Assembly: GCA_003013855.2 (NCBI GenBank) | Contig: ML058507.1 | Location: 3,968,001-4,032,000, forward strand | From: Liriodendron chinense | Lineage: Eukaryota > Streptophyta > Magnoliopsida > Magnoliales > Magnoliaceae | Direction of reading: 5' to 3' | DNA length: 64,000 nt | Position numbers and translations under genes: made by a program | Part shown: positions 43,834 to 55,586 of the stretch, in pieces | Layout of the letters: each line of letters starts with the position of its first letter | Numbering within the stretch: the first letter of the stretch is position 1 | The notes under the pieces: generated by a model | Database searches by the model: none | What the model saw: the letters and a program-made list of their open reading frames with translations, nothing else | Told to the model about the DNA's origin: nothing

Positions 43834-44907
43834 GTCATTCTGACCTTATCAAGAGTTATATTAATAGAGCTGAAGTCAAGAGGTCAAAGCTAAAACCTCT
43901 GAGAAATCATTTCCGTCCACCAATAAGTGTTTCAAATAAGAGGGTTCAAAAGAAAAAAAAAAGAGAATACAAAGAAAAGAAAAAATAAAAGAAAAGAGAA
44001 AAGAAAAGAAAATGGGAAGCCAAAACAAGGCACCCAAGAAAAAACAACCCAAAAGAAGAAACATAATCACCTATCCATCCACCTCAGAAGGGTCTGTAGC
44101 TAAGACCGACAGTTCTATCATTGTAACTTAGGATAAGGGTTGAAAGACTGCCATCGGCCGGCAACAACGGATTCCTGACCTCTGGCCACCACAGTTATCC
44201 AAAAAGAAAAAAAAAGAGAAAAAAAGAGATGTGTGCCTAAACAAAGAGGGCGGAGTGAAACCCCAAAAGGGCGCTCCGAGTAAAAACAGTGGGCATACAG
44301 CGGACTTGGTGAAAACCCGAAAGGGCGCTGAGGGTAAAAACAACATAACTGCCAAGGGGCAGGCAAGATTAAATACCCGGGACGTGGTGAAACCTGAAAG
44401 GGCGCCACGGGCAAAAATGAAGGGAAAAGGCCGACTGTGGTGAAAACTCGAAAGAGCACTACAGGCAAAAATGGCTCGAATAGAAAAAAAAAGTGCAGGT
44501 CCCAAGAAATCAAATGGTCCAGATCGGTTCAAGCAATTACAGTTCAAGAACAAGAAGAGGTACAGTCAGGAATAAAGAATTCTACAAACTTTGACAATCT
44601 CAGGAAGTAACAGTTTCCATTATCTACACCTCTAGGGAACAAAAGGGATCTCACGCAAGTCAATCTCGAGACATCGATCAAAGCATTGGCCGAGCCTCAG
44701 TTCTGATTCCTATGTCCCGGCAGAAAATCCAGACACACTCACAAGACAACTCCTGGCACAATAAGTTCTCAAAAAGTTTTCTCCTTTTCATTAAATGCAT
44801 CACGTTTCTTTTACACATATATCATTCATCTTTTTCAAAAAATATAAAAAATGCATCATCATCAGTCATGTACTATGCGAAAAGGAATGTACAGATGGCT
44901 AACACAA
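43834..44907 (+). other. Purine-rich region with about 60-bp repeats after the integrase
   Basis: An A/G-rich stretch (43930-44060) precedes four imperfect repeats of GGTGAAA(A/C)CC(C)GAAAGGGCGC type (about 44258, 44309, 44387 and 44440), each followed by GGGCAAAAA or GAGTAAAAAC. No frame is convincing. The segment 44640-44907 has nothing recognised. Confidence 0.6.
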
Positions 44908-46587
44908 TCAATCTCTACCCTCCTCCTCGGCCACAGCAGGTAAGTCCTCTGACTCATAATGAAATAGCCTCGCTCTCAACCTTCTCACCTCCATACGCAG
45001 GTAATACACCTCATCTCGCTCAAGGCTACGGATTGATGCTTCCTCGTCAGACAATCTCTGATCAGCAGCCAATCTCCTCAACATCATCCCACAATGATAC
45101 CGAAGTGCAGAGATCTCAGACAGCAAGTGGCCAAGAGGAAACCGGGATCGATGAATGGGCGCTCTTCAAAGGGCTCATATGAACTAGATGAAGAGCCGGC
45201 ATCTCCAAGAATATCCTGCTCATCCTCATCAGCAGTCTGGTGCCAGCAAGGGATGCGTCGATACAGAAACTGCTCAGCAACCTAGTACTCGTATGGGGCG
45301 GTCGCCGTTGGAAAAGTCCGCAGCTCAAAACCAATCAAATCAGCAGTCAGGAACCGGATAGGGTGATAAGAAAAGTAAGATCGAAAGCCTACCAGCATCA
45401 GAGGAAGGTGGTGCGCATCACAGAGTACTGGAGAAAATGAAAGCCAAGATGATTCCCAGCGAACATTCCAGTCACGAAGTTCAGCGAACATTCGGCGATA
45501 TAAGGGCTCACTTATCCTAGCTGTATGTGGAAGAAACTCCATGATGTGTCGCATAAGGTCAGGGCAACGGGTGCCAGGAAATGGTACAGGAACAGTCAGC
45601 GAAAGACGCTCCCATAGCCAGATCTGATCGTAAGAAGGAAAAGAAATTTAGTTAGAGCAGAGTAATCCCTAAAAGACAGGAAAAGAAAAGAAAAGAAAAG
45701 TGCAAAAACGATACCTAAAGAAATGCACAGCAGCCGCGAAGGACATGAGTGCGGCCCAGGGCACAATCAGTCAGCCCATTAAACAGCTCAGCTAGGACAA
45801 GAGAAATGATCCCCTGACGACGAACAACTCGGCTCATCACCTCGAAAAGTAAAGGAGTCTGAGACCTGCACCATCCCGAGAATAGCAACTCGACTATCAA
45901 GCAGAACATCAATGCATTCCGAGAAAGTAGAGACCCTGCCACACTCCGAGGACCCGAGAAAAGATCATATAGCAAGTCTAAGGAGAACACCACAGCATCT
46001 TGACCGGCAGCTGCAGGCTGAACAAGATAGGGGATCCCGAACCAGTTCGGCGGTGTGGCAGTCTTCGGCAAAGTCTTCGGTGAAAAATACTGAGTATAAT
46101 CCTAAGGAAGACCGATCAAACGCGCAGGCTCCTCCAATGAAGGTCCCATCTCTATGTCGTTGAACGCAAACAAGTTCAACGAAGGGACCTAGTCAATCAG
46201 TGCAGCCCCGAGCATCCTCCAATCAACGTCAACTCTAGCCATTTGGATCAGACTGCCGAAGCCATAGGACTCCAAGTCTCGAATCTCATAAGCTGACAAG
46301 CTGTCAAGCCAAGCAAGCAGTCGTGGCGAGTAAGAAGGACGAGGAAGTAGCTGACAAGTCCTCACAGGAATTCCCTCCAGAACAAAAGGCCCAGGAATCG
46401 ATGACAGCTCGTTAAGGATCAGAAGATCAACGGGCGAAGGAGAAGGAAAAGCTAGAACCTCTGTTGACTCAACAACCCCTGACTTATCCCCAGTAGCAGC
46501 TATGTCGGATATAGTCGCATCGCTGTCTGAAACTGTCACTACCTCAGCCGCACGAGAAGACTCACCCACCTCATGAACCGAGTGCAT
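44908..46587 (-). pseudogene. Antisense spliced gene, DUF7745-like
   Basis: ATG at 46587 opens MHSVHEVGESSRAAE. Exon 1 (46587-45715) encodes LIQMARVDVDWRMLGAAL and FNDIEMGPSLEEPARLIGLP, text resembling the plant DUF7745 family known from retroelements. A 91-bp intron (45714-45624) has donor GTATCG and acceptor GATCAG. Exon 2 reads IWLWERLSL and runs to a helical, charged tail (SLERDEVYYLRMEVRRLRARL) ending at 44908. Stops after ALID, GLP, CAFL and YEY, of the Gln/Trp-to-stop kind, and a one-base shift near 45150 break it. It lies opposite to the host element's gag-pol, between the integrase and the second antisense gene. Function unknown. Confidence 0.6.
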
Positions 46588-48269
46588 AAAGGACCGATGA
46601 TCGGGAGAAGGACAATACTCTCCATCAAAAAGGGCTATCAGTAAAGATCACGCTGCACATCGTGGCACCCTAACCAATCGGACCGCTGAAAAATACATCT
46701 GAACCGTCAAGAAAGGCCCCGGCAACCCCGATCAAGGAATCAACGGTCAGATTTGAACCTGCTGCCCTCTCCAACAAGAAGTCGTGAATCTAATCATCAT
46801 CTTGACTAATCAAAGGGATCATCGGGACATCCACACCTCCATCATTAGGGGAACATCATCAATGATCACATCAAGTCCACCCAAGCTAGTATGCCGCACA
46901 TCTCGGCCATCATCAAGAGCATCCAAACCGGCAAAGGTATCATTTGAACCATCCATACCATCCAAACATGAGATCAGCCCATCTATGCCCATCGTGACCC
47001 CATCATCACCATAGATCACATCATCCATGTGGCCCACACTCAAAGGGTGCATAGCCTCACCTATGTCCCATCTCCCCATCCCATCCATGCCATCCATTTC
47101 TCCCATAATCAATGCCCCATTCACACATGAATTTTCAGCATGGCTGCAATTAATGGGGCCATGTAAAGCTCCACCAATCACCATCCTTAAACCCTCATCA
47201 CCTACCCCATTCAATGCTCCATCTCTACCATCCATTAAAGAGATCTCTCCATCATTAAAGCCTTCACCAATTTCTGGAGTGTGGGACCCACCAACCTCTC
47301 CCACAAGGGCCCGCAAGCCGTCATCAATGGCTGCCCAAGAAATGATCAAGTAAGAAAAAGACAAAAAGAGAAGGAAAGATGAGACAAAAGGAAGATTCAT
47401 GGCTAAAATCGAACCTGAGAGTACAGAGAATGTGGGGACAGGAACAGTGGACTGTGGAGAATGTCCAAGCACGAGTCAGTCCAGGCCGCACAAGAGGCGA
47501 CGTTTGGGCAGCCCGCTGTGGGCCGCCTGTATGGACGTGCTCCCTCTCTCTCCACGGGATTGGCTCCACAGTTGTTGGTAGGTGAGGCTGACAGTCCACG
47601 TCAGCATATGGCACCCTGAGGGCCGTTCAAAGCTCCAATCAACTCCGAATTTCATTTGAAGATGATTAGAATCATCTGGAAGGTACCCCACCTGTCTAAT
47701 CACGAAGTATTACAGCCAACATGGGTCTGATCAAGTCAAAGAGAAGAAAAACTGATCAAGAGATGCCCACAAGCGATCTGAGCCATTCAAACACTAGATC
47801 ATCATGATCTAAACCGTGGAAAAGCTTACATGAGTCATTAAATAGTAACATCAAGGGTTTGATTGTAAAAAAAGAGGGCCAGAGTCCAAGATCTGATCAT
47901 CAAGTGGGCCCACATGGCTGAAAAGAGTAATCTGAGCCGTTCAAGTCATCATCCGCACCATGAAAAGCCTTCTTAGCCTCACAAAACATCAAGAAAAGGT
48001 GCTTCAAAGCAAAGCTGAAGTCTAAAAATGGCCCACAGGGCCAAATCAAGCGATCTGAACCGTTCAAGTCATCATCCATGCAGCTAAGAAGTCTCATCTT
48101 TCACAAATCATTAAAGAATGAGTCAGAAATCAAAGCATCTAGGCATCATCAAGTAATTTGAGACAAATTGAGGTTATATATTCAGAAAATCTTGATACAT
48201 CAGAAAGATAAAAGCAAAAAGGGTTTTACAAGGCAAAGAAGGCCATACAAAGCTAAATACAAAAGCAGG
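46588..48269. other. Spacer between the two antisense genes
   Basis: The stretch 46790-47350 is rich in CCATC/CATCAC words and open in both directions (217 codons on the minus strand, repeating MDGMDGMG-like text), which suggests low complexity and not a gene. At 47880-48110 a phrase around CCGTTCAAGTCATCATCC is repeated (about 47938 and 48060). No other feature is seen. Confidence 0.4.
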
Positions 48270-49761
48270 CTACAGGTCACCAACATAGTCGTCATCATCC
48301 CTCCTCTCATCTCGCTCCCGACGATGAAGGTCCATCAGCGGAGCTGTCACCGACCCACCAGCAAATCTACGACGACCCCCTGGAACATAAAGCGGAGGAA
48401 GCAGAGGCCCCTGTCCGTATATCAAATACCACTCGTCGTAGTCACGATCCGGGATCGTGAAGTAAAATTCAAGCTAGCCCACAAGAGCATCGGCCATCTC
48501 ATCAGCTGGAATCTGAGCAGCCGGAGGAGGTGCGGAACAAGGAACCCGAGCTGCACCAGTGATCTGTCGAAGCAGCCTCTCGCCCAAATACCATTGAAAT
48601 GATTCAGCGTCAGAAAGCATGATCCGAAGACATGAAGAATCATACGCCTCAACACGCTGAGGGGTGTAGTAAAGAGGGAAGTTGGCGTACAGCATCCGAG
48701 CAAACTACAACGAAGAAGTTCATCACAATCAGTCACAGAGCAGCACAATGGATAAGGAAAACAAGATACTTACGTCCTCGACGGTCAGTCTGTCTATGTC
48801 AGCGCGCCAATTGTCCCCAAAAACTTGAGAATTCCGTCGACGGTTTTGTTGATGCCAATGCATGAAGCGGTACAAAGATGGCTCAACGTCATCTCGTATC
48901 TTCGGCGAGAGATGAGCAAAATGATCATAAAAGCAGGTCTGGGCAAGGGCAGACATAATGATCAGAGAGAGAAAGAAGACAAATATCTTCAGAGAAGGTT
49001 AAAAAGAATACCTCTGCGACGGGCCAGAAACCTGTATAGGACCGGCTACTCCGAGAGGTCTTATCTAAACCTAGGAAGATATAAGTCAAGATAGCCCCAT
49101 TCCAATTGTACAAATGGTGAAGATCCTCAACCAAATGAAGGAATCTAGGGTCGATCCTCTCGTTCACATGGCAGAAAAGGAATGACCTAAAGGCGTAAGT
49201 AATCATGGCCCGTGCTTTGTGAAGGGCCTCTAGCTCAATGGTAGGGATGACAGCAGTGAAGGTGTTGTAAAAACATCGCAGTTTCACTTGGTGGCCCTGG
49301 AATTCATCCTCAGGTGGGATGGCTCCCACAAGTCATAGCCAGTCAGTAGAGATAATGGGAGCAAGAGAGCCGACGTGGGGAACAACTGCCCCGTGGAATG
49401 GAAAGCCAATCTGCATATATATGTCCAGGGGAGTTATTCCCCACTCACCACAAGGGAGTTGAAAGGTGTGGGTCTCATCTCGCCACCTCTCACAGAGAGC
49501 CGCAAGCAACATGCGGTTGGCGTTATTGTTGTGGAAGCGCAAAGTAAGGAGGCCGACAAAAGGGGTATCAGCCAGAACTCGTTCAAGTAAAGGCTGTGGG
49601 TGTTTCACCCAATCATCCTAGAGATCTCTGGTACCTCGGCCCTTTATGGAGGGAAGAGGTTGGTGCTCTTTGGCTACAGAACACATATGAGCCCCTCGGC
49701 GAACAATGAAGGCCGGATCATCCTCATCGTCCGCCCTTCGCCCTCTTGTACCATCCGCCAT
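48270..49761 (-). pseudogene. Antisense three-exon gene with plant mobile domain (PMD)
   Basis: ATG at 49761 opens MADGTRGRRADDEDD. Exon 1 (49761-49012) carries the PMD signature LCERWRDETHTFQLPCGEW and ITPLDIYMQIGFPFHG. Intron 1 (49011-48939) has GTATTC/CCCAG borders and intron 2 (48773-48705) has GTAAGT/TTGTAG. Exon 2 is 48938-48774 and exon 3 is 48704-48270, ending DDDDYVGDL with TAG. The exons total 1350 nt, 450 codons, in one frame. Three in-frame stops (after GTRDL, STDWL and ALVG) show decay. PMD proteins include Arabidopsis MAIN/MAIL1 and many transposon-borne relatives. Here it runs against the gag-pol strand, in the place of the extra ORFs known in Tat elements. Its role in the element is unknown. 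Confidence 0.78.
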
Positions 49762-52299
49762 CGAATCCTACAAGCTTGGCAAGGTAAGTCCCTATTCCTT
49801 ACCCGTTAAAATTCAAATCATTATCCAGGAAACCCATGGATTTGGACTCACATTCAAATGCAAAAATCCAATGTCCAACTCCATAAGTTACTTAGGATTG
49901 TGTTGAGCCCATCAAAGAAAGCAAGGCCCACCTTAAAGAGAGTTACATGCCACGCTTTAGGCAAGGAAAGTCTATCATCCAAGGACACATTTTGGACAAC
50001 AAATGCACTCAAGTGTCATGTGATCAAAGGGTAAGAATCCAACTTCCCATGAGGAATCCCTCTTCAAAGTTCATATGTGACCAAGGTTTGGTTCACTTTT
50101 CATACCAAGGCCATGATCCTCATTTAAGATATTCCCATCTTTTTACACATGTACATGGACTAGTGGGGAATGGGTCCCCAGGAGCAACTCTAGTGCCTCA
50201 CCTCAATGGATCGAAAGAAGCACATAGCCCACTTGAAGAAACATGAGAACCCATTCATGGGTTAACCATAGGCAACCCTATGTGCATCATCTTGATAAAT
50301 GTTTTGACTATGAAGACAAAATGGTGATCTACCCACAAACATATGAATCAAAGAAGCCAATGGTAAAAAAGTTGATGTGCATGGCCCACATGAAGAATCA
50401 AAGTTGGAAATGTCCATGCAAGAACAAATTTGGGCAACTTATGTGCACCAATTGCTTTACGAAAGAGGAGACCATTTGAGCACAAGAGGGCATAGCTTGA
50501 TAAGTCACCCAGCCATCATGAAAATGGCTAAGAATGATATACATAGGCCACTTGAAGATCAAAATCCAAAATGCCCCAAAGCATGGGACAAAATTGGGCA
50601 ACTTCTGGGTATCATTCTTTCCCAAAAATTGAAAGAAAAACCACTTATCCTTGAGAATGATGGTGGATGACCCACCAAGCACCCCAAGAGAAGTTCAAGG
50701 ATCTATGGTTGCATAGATAGCTCGCTTGAAAAAGAGTCATCCATTTGAGATTGGGAACATTAAGCTCTTGAGAACCACTTTCCTACAAACATGAGAAAAC
50801 CATTTGGACTTAGTGAGGTTGTTGAAACAACTCACTCATGAGACTTGCAGATGATCAAGTAACTCAAGTCCACCATCCATCCAAATGAAAGGCATGAAGG
50901 AAAAGAATCCCACATGAACAAAGTGTAGTGGTGCACACATGACTCAAAGAAATTTATAAGTTTCAAAGAGGGCCCAAAAGCCCATCTATATGAAAAAACT
51001 CCAAGGAGCCCACCACACTTTGTGCATAAGGATGTACATCATAATCAAGAGATGGTGGGAGATTTGGCCCACTTGTCCATAAAGGCCCAACTAAGAAATC
51101 TAGCCCACTTGAAATCCAAGTGAAGAATGGGCTAGTCACCTTTGTCCATACACATGTGAAGAAAGATGGGACCACCCAAAGTAAGCACTATGAGCCCAAA
51201 ACTTGAGGTGGGCCCTACCATTCCCATGGGCCCAAACCTTGAAAAAAGATGGAAAAGAAAAGAAAGCTCCAAGGAAAAATGACAAGGACAAGAGAGCATG
51301 AGGGAGCCCAAAATGAAGTGTTGGGCCCATCAAATACACCAAGGGCCATGACTTCACTTTGAGCCCATTTGATACACATAAAAAGTGGCCCAACTCCCAT
51401 GAGAAAAGATAGGATATTTTGCCATGCACACTTGATGGACATGGCAAAATTACCCTTTACATACACATGAAGGGAGTGTGAAGAAAGAAAAGGAAGAACG
51501 AAATGGAAGCTTGCAATGTCCTTCTCCATGCACCACCTTGAGAAGAGATTGGAGATGAAGAAAAGGCCAAAAAGACTTGGGCCCACCTTAACTCCCTTGG
51601 AATATCTACATGAAAAAAAGAAAAGGAAACATGAGAAGAGACAATGAAGAAGAAAAAGGACAAGAAAGAAAAGGGAATGGTCCATACCTTCACCACTCAC
51701 CAAAGGGGGACCACCTTGCTGTCCCAAAGCTTCACTAAGGCCCACCACTTGAAAAGAGCAAGGGACCACCAAAAGAAAGAGAGGAACTTGAAGAAAGAGA
51801 GAGTGTGAGAAAGAGAAGAGAGAGATTGCACGTTGGAGGGGCCAAGGGTGCCCCATGTTATATAGAAAATGGGAGGGCACCCCTTTACCCGACCCACTGG
51901 AAAGACCAGTGGGTAGAGACGGCTTGGGCGGCACCTAGGGAGCCGTCCGTCCTCCCACCTGGTTGAAACGACCCCTCACCCTCTCTCCTTGGGAAGAACT
52001 CCTCCTTGGGAAGGGTGGTTGCAAGTGAATCTTATACCTCCATGTAAGAATGAAGTGATGGAAGAGAAGGATGAGAAAAAGTAAGGAATCTCACCAAAAT
52101 CCCATCTTGTGAGAAATTGGGGAGAAATTGGCTTGATGATGTGGAAGAAGCTCCATGAAATTTTCAAGAAAAGGAAAAAGAATTGACTTGGTCAAACAGT
52201 GATCTCAACCATCCAAAGTCATAGCCAGATGATCTGAACCATTATAAGAAGAATCCCCGAAATTTCCAACCTTGATTGCTGCCTAGTTCACAAAGTTTT
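49762..52299. other. Purine-rich non-coding stretch, possible 5' region of the antisense transcript
   Basis: The plus strand is rich in A and G with recurring words such as GCCCACTTG and CATGAAG. A 239-codon frame on the minus strand (51934-51215) is Phe/Leu/Ser-rich throughout, as expected from the complement of purine-rich DNA, and is not believed to be a gene. The only candidate signal is a TATA box at 51864-51858. Confidence 0.45.
51858..51864 (-). promoter_or_regulatory. Candidate antisense promoter TATA box (TATATAA)
   Basis: Minus strand CTATATAACATGGGG, followed 35-70 bp downstream by a CT-rich stretch (complement of 51780-51830), a usual plant initiator setting. It points toward the PMD gene, whose ATG is about 2.1 kb further on. 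The link is inferred. Confidence 0.35.
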
Positions 52300-52301
52300 G
52301 G

Positions 52302-53060
52302 ATCCGAAGACCTTAAACTACGTCGGGATCAACATCCCGAGGGATTTTTAATAAAAATCGATAGCGGTCTTGATCGTTCGAATTAAGATCCGCTGACACC
52401 AGACATTTTTCAAAAATAAAAAAAAATGTGTTGCCCTGTTCTGTACATATTTTTTGTCTGAAGACCTTAAACTACGTCGGGATCAACATCCCGAGAGACT
52501 TTTTAATAAAAACCGGCATTGACCTCGACCGCTTGGCTTAAGGTTCGATAATCCAGATCTTTTCAAAAAAATCACAAAAAGAATGAATTCAGCTTGTACA
52601 AAGTTTTGGTCCGAAGACCTTAAACTACACTGGGATTAATTTCTCGGGGGACCTTTCTTGCTTTCAACAAAAAACCGGCATCGACCTCGACCGCTTGGCT
52701 TAAGGTTCGATAATCCCGATCTTTTCAAAATAAAAAATAAAAAGAATGTATTTTCAGCATGTACATATTTTTTGTCTGAAGACCTTAAACCATACTGGGA
52801 TTAATTATCCAGGGGACTTTTCTTACTTTCAACAAAAAACCAGCATCGGCCTCTACCGCTTGGATCAAGGTTCAATAATCCGCATCATTTTAAAAATACC
52901 AAAAAGATTTTGAGCTTTCCATAAAAACCAGTATCAATCTCGATCGCTCGAATTGGAGCCTGGAACTTTTCCAAAAAAAAAAAAGGAATTTCACCATCAA
53001 TTTTAACTGCACAAATTTATCTCCAAGCAGTCCGAAGACCTAAAACTACACTGGGATTAA
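52302..53060 (+). repeat. 150-170-bp tandem repeats in the 3' part of the Ogre-like element
   Basis: The phrase C(C/T)GAAGACCTTAAACTAC starts at about 52302, 52461, 52611, 52778 and 53030. Each is followed by a GGGATTAA/GGGATCAA block, an ACCGGCAT(C/T)GACCTCGACCG phrase and an A-rich run. The last unit is longer (about 250 bp). Confidence 0.85.
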
Positions 53061-54637
53061 CTTCTCGGAGAGCTTTCTTTCCTAACCTATTCGGGACATG
53101 GCTGACACTTGATCGTACGAGGTGTCCAGAATCTTTTAAACAGGTAAGGCCTAAGGCGGGCAAAACCCCGCGAACCTGTTCGTGTTGAATGCACCGTAAT
53201 AGACAACCTTGATTTGGAAGTCATTGTTGGATCTGACGGATGTTCCCTGTTCCTAAAACTCATGAAGGGGATTAAGGCAGTTGGGAGGTGAAGCACACCC
53301 TCACGGAATTGTGAGCAACGTAAGGCCCCAAACTGGATTGACAAAGGGAAATGTGAGGATGTGGCTCATTTTGTGGCTGAAGGAGTCCGTCGGACAATAC
53401 GTGGTCTATGTGCATTGCACATGAGGAACAGGCAACTTTGTGGGTGTGTTAACTGAAAACCCTCAAAATCTCCTCATCCGAAGATGTAAACCTATGGCAT
53501 TTAACTGTGTGAGACTCGTCTTGCTCGCTGATGTAAATTGGATCGGGTGCCTTACCAGCAGTAGAAGCTGGAAATAGAAGAAGTTCCACACTTTTCCCTA
53601 CATCTCAGAAAAATAAAAAAAATACCAAAACATTGCAAAATCATCTTTCAAAAATCACAAAATATTTCCCTTGCTTTCAATAAAAATATTTTAAAAAATC
53701 ACAAAAATATTTCCCTTGTTTTCAATAACCGATCTCTATCCTGACTACTCAGGTAAAGATTCGGACCACATATTTACAAAAAAATCACAAAAATTATCAC
53801 TATCCCCAGCACTACATTTCAGGAATCTCGAGCTCCGCTCACTCATTTCGCAGTTTGGGATGACGGATCCGATCGCCCACAAATTGGAATCTTGACCAAA
53901 ACTGGTGACCAAGCACCATCTCAATCACATTCATTCATAGAAGAACATCTTGAAGTCTGGTAACATCCATCATCCATTCCCATTAGCAAAGAAGCAGCAT
54001 CTTGGGACGATGGACCTAATCGACCACGGGTCGGGATCTTGACCAACCCGTTGACCAAACACACGCATCGAAAAAAAGAAAAGAAAAAAGAAAATCCCCA
54101 GAGGAGTACAACCTTGCAAGCAATAAGCTCAAAGTTCTCTGCATCTCCAGCAAAAGCAAAATCATCAAACTAAAAGAGAATGAGTCAAACCATACATCCA
54201 TCCTAGATTTTCCTTTTCAAAAAGACAAAAAAAAAATTCCTATTTGCAAATAAAAACCCCACGGAGCATGACTCCCCAAAGTGGGTATCATTCCAAAAAT
54301 CCAAAAAACATATTTTCTTATTTGCAAATAAAAACCCCATGGAGTATCGCTCCCTATAGTGGGTATCTTTTTAAAAATTCAAAAACATTTTTCCAGTAAA
54401 GCGTTCGGCCTCCAAAACACTGAAAGATCTTTCATATCTCTAGGTAGGAGCCGACGCAAAAATCAAATAAGATCCGATGTCTTGCGGTTTCTCCGGAGAC
54501 CATCGGATCCAATGCACTCAAAGTACGCTCGAACTGAACTCCAGTGTCAGTGCGTTCGTATCACATGCCAAGATATGAAAAGATGAAAGCCAAAAGGCTC
54601 GGTCAAAGAAACCATCTGAACGGTGGAAACGATGAAT
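53061..54637. other. Non-coding 3' region of the Ogre-like element
   Basis: A-rich runs alternate with short unique segments. A phrase around ATTTGCAAATAAAAACCCCA is duplicated (about 54242 and 54319), as is GGACGATGG/GGATGACGGATCC text near 53857 and 54004. No gene is recognised. Confidence 0.5.
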
Positions 54638-54660
54638 TGTAACCCAAGTATCAAAATCAG

Positions 54661-55524
54661 CAGATTGGGTGGAAAGAGTTCACCCGCACATACCTAGGCG
54701 TGGATGCCTGAAGTACCTTGACTGAGTCCAAGTTGGCGTAATGACTCCCGTAAGACTACATGGACGCAGGGCAGCTAACCACTTTGACAGTCAAGCGAAA
54801 CAAGTACTCCTGGAGTGATATGGGAAAACATCAAACAATCAATCACAGGGTCGGTAACCTCGTAAGACTATGATGGATGCAGAGGCTTTGTTGTACCTTT
54901 CAATGGAAGGGTTGCGATTGGGTACCTGGGTTGCAGTGCATGAGGGGACAATCGCAACGTTTTCTCCAAACTCCCGCAATATGTGCGAGTTATCAATCTC
55001 CAAACAATCAACTGATTCAGATACAAAGGAAAACAAAGATTCCAAACCACAATCTAAGAAAGAATGAATTGCAAACCAAGCATCAAAACCAGCAGATCGG
55101 ATGGAAAGAGTTCACCCGCATATACCTAGTCGTGGGTGCCTGAAGTGCCTTGACTAAGTCCAAGTCGGCGTAGTGATCTCCCGTAAGACTACATGGATGC
55201 AGGGTAGCTAACCACTTTGACAGTCAAGCGAAACAAGTACTCTGGAGTGATCCGGGAAAACATCAAACAATCAATCACCAGGTCGGTAACCTCGTAAGAC
55301 TATGATGGACGCAGAGGCTCTACTGTACCTTTCCAATGTTAGTACCGATCGGTAACGGAAGGGTTGCAATTGGGTACCCAGGTTGCAGTGCATGCAGGGA
55401 CAATCACAATGTTTTCTCCAAACTCCCGCATTATGTGCGAGTTATCAATTTCCAAACGATCAACTGATACAGATGCAAAGGCAAGCAAAGATTTCAGACC
55501 ATGATATATGAGTGAACGGGTCAG
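54661..55524 (+). repeat. 432-bp tandem duplication before the 3' LTR
   Basis: CAGAT(T/C)GG(G/A)TGGAAAGAG starts at 54661 and 55093. The two units share ACCTCGTAAGACTATGATGG and AACTCCCGCA(A/T)TATGTGCGAG at matching offsets and differ mainly by transitions and a short insertion near 55336. Confidence 0.9.
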
Positions 55525-55573
55525 AAGTGGGGTGTCCACTCGCTTTGGCATTCGGTTGCACGCAACCTCTGCC

Positions 55574-55586
55574 AAAGAGGGGCATC
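55574..55586 (+). other. Polypurine tract of the Ogre-like element
   Basis: CAAAGAGGGGCATC lies directly before the 3' LTR start TGTAGACACC at 55587. Confidence 0.8.

Noticed and set aside
46819..47472. 217-codon minus-strand frame between the two antisense genes
   Set aside because: The protein is low in complexity (repeated MDGM and GVGD-like text), the plus strand is open over the same stretch, and no splice or promoter context fits.
51215..51934. 239-codon minus-strand frame rich in Phe, Leu and Ser
   Set aside because: It is the complement of a purine-rich stretch, which lacks stops by composition. No domain is recognised, and neighbouring frames are open in the same way.
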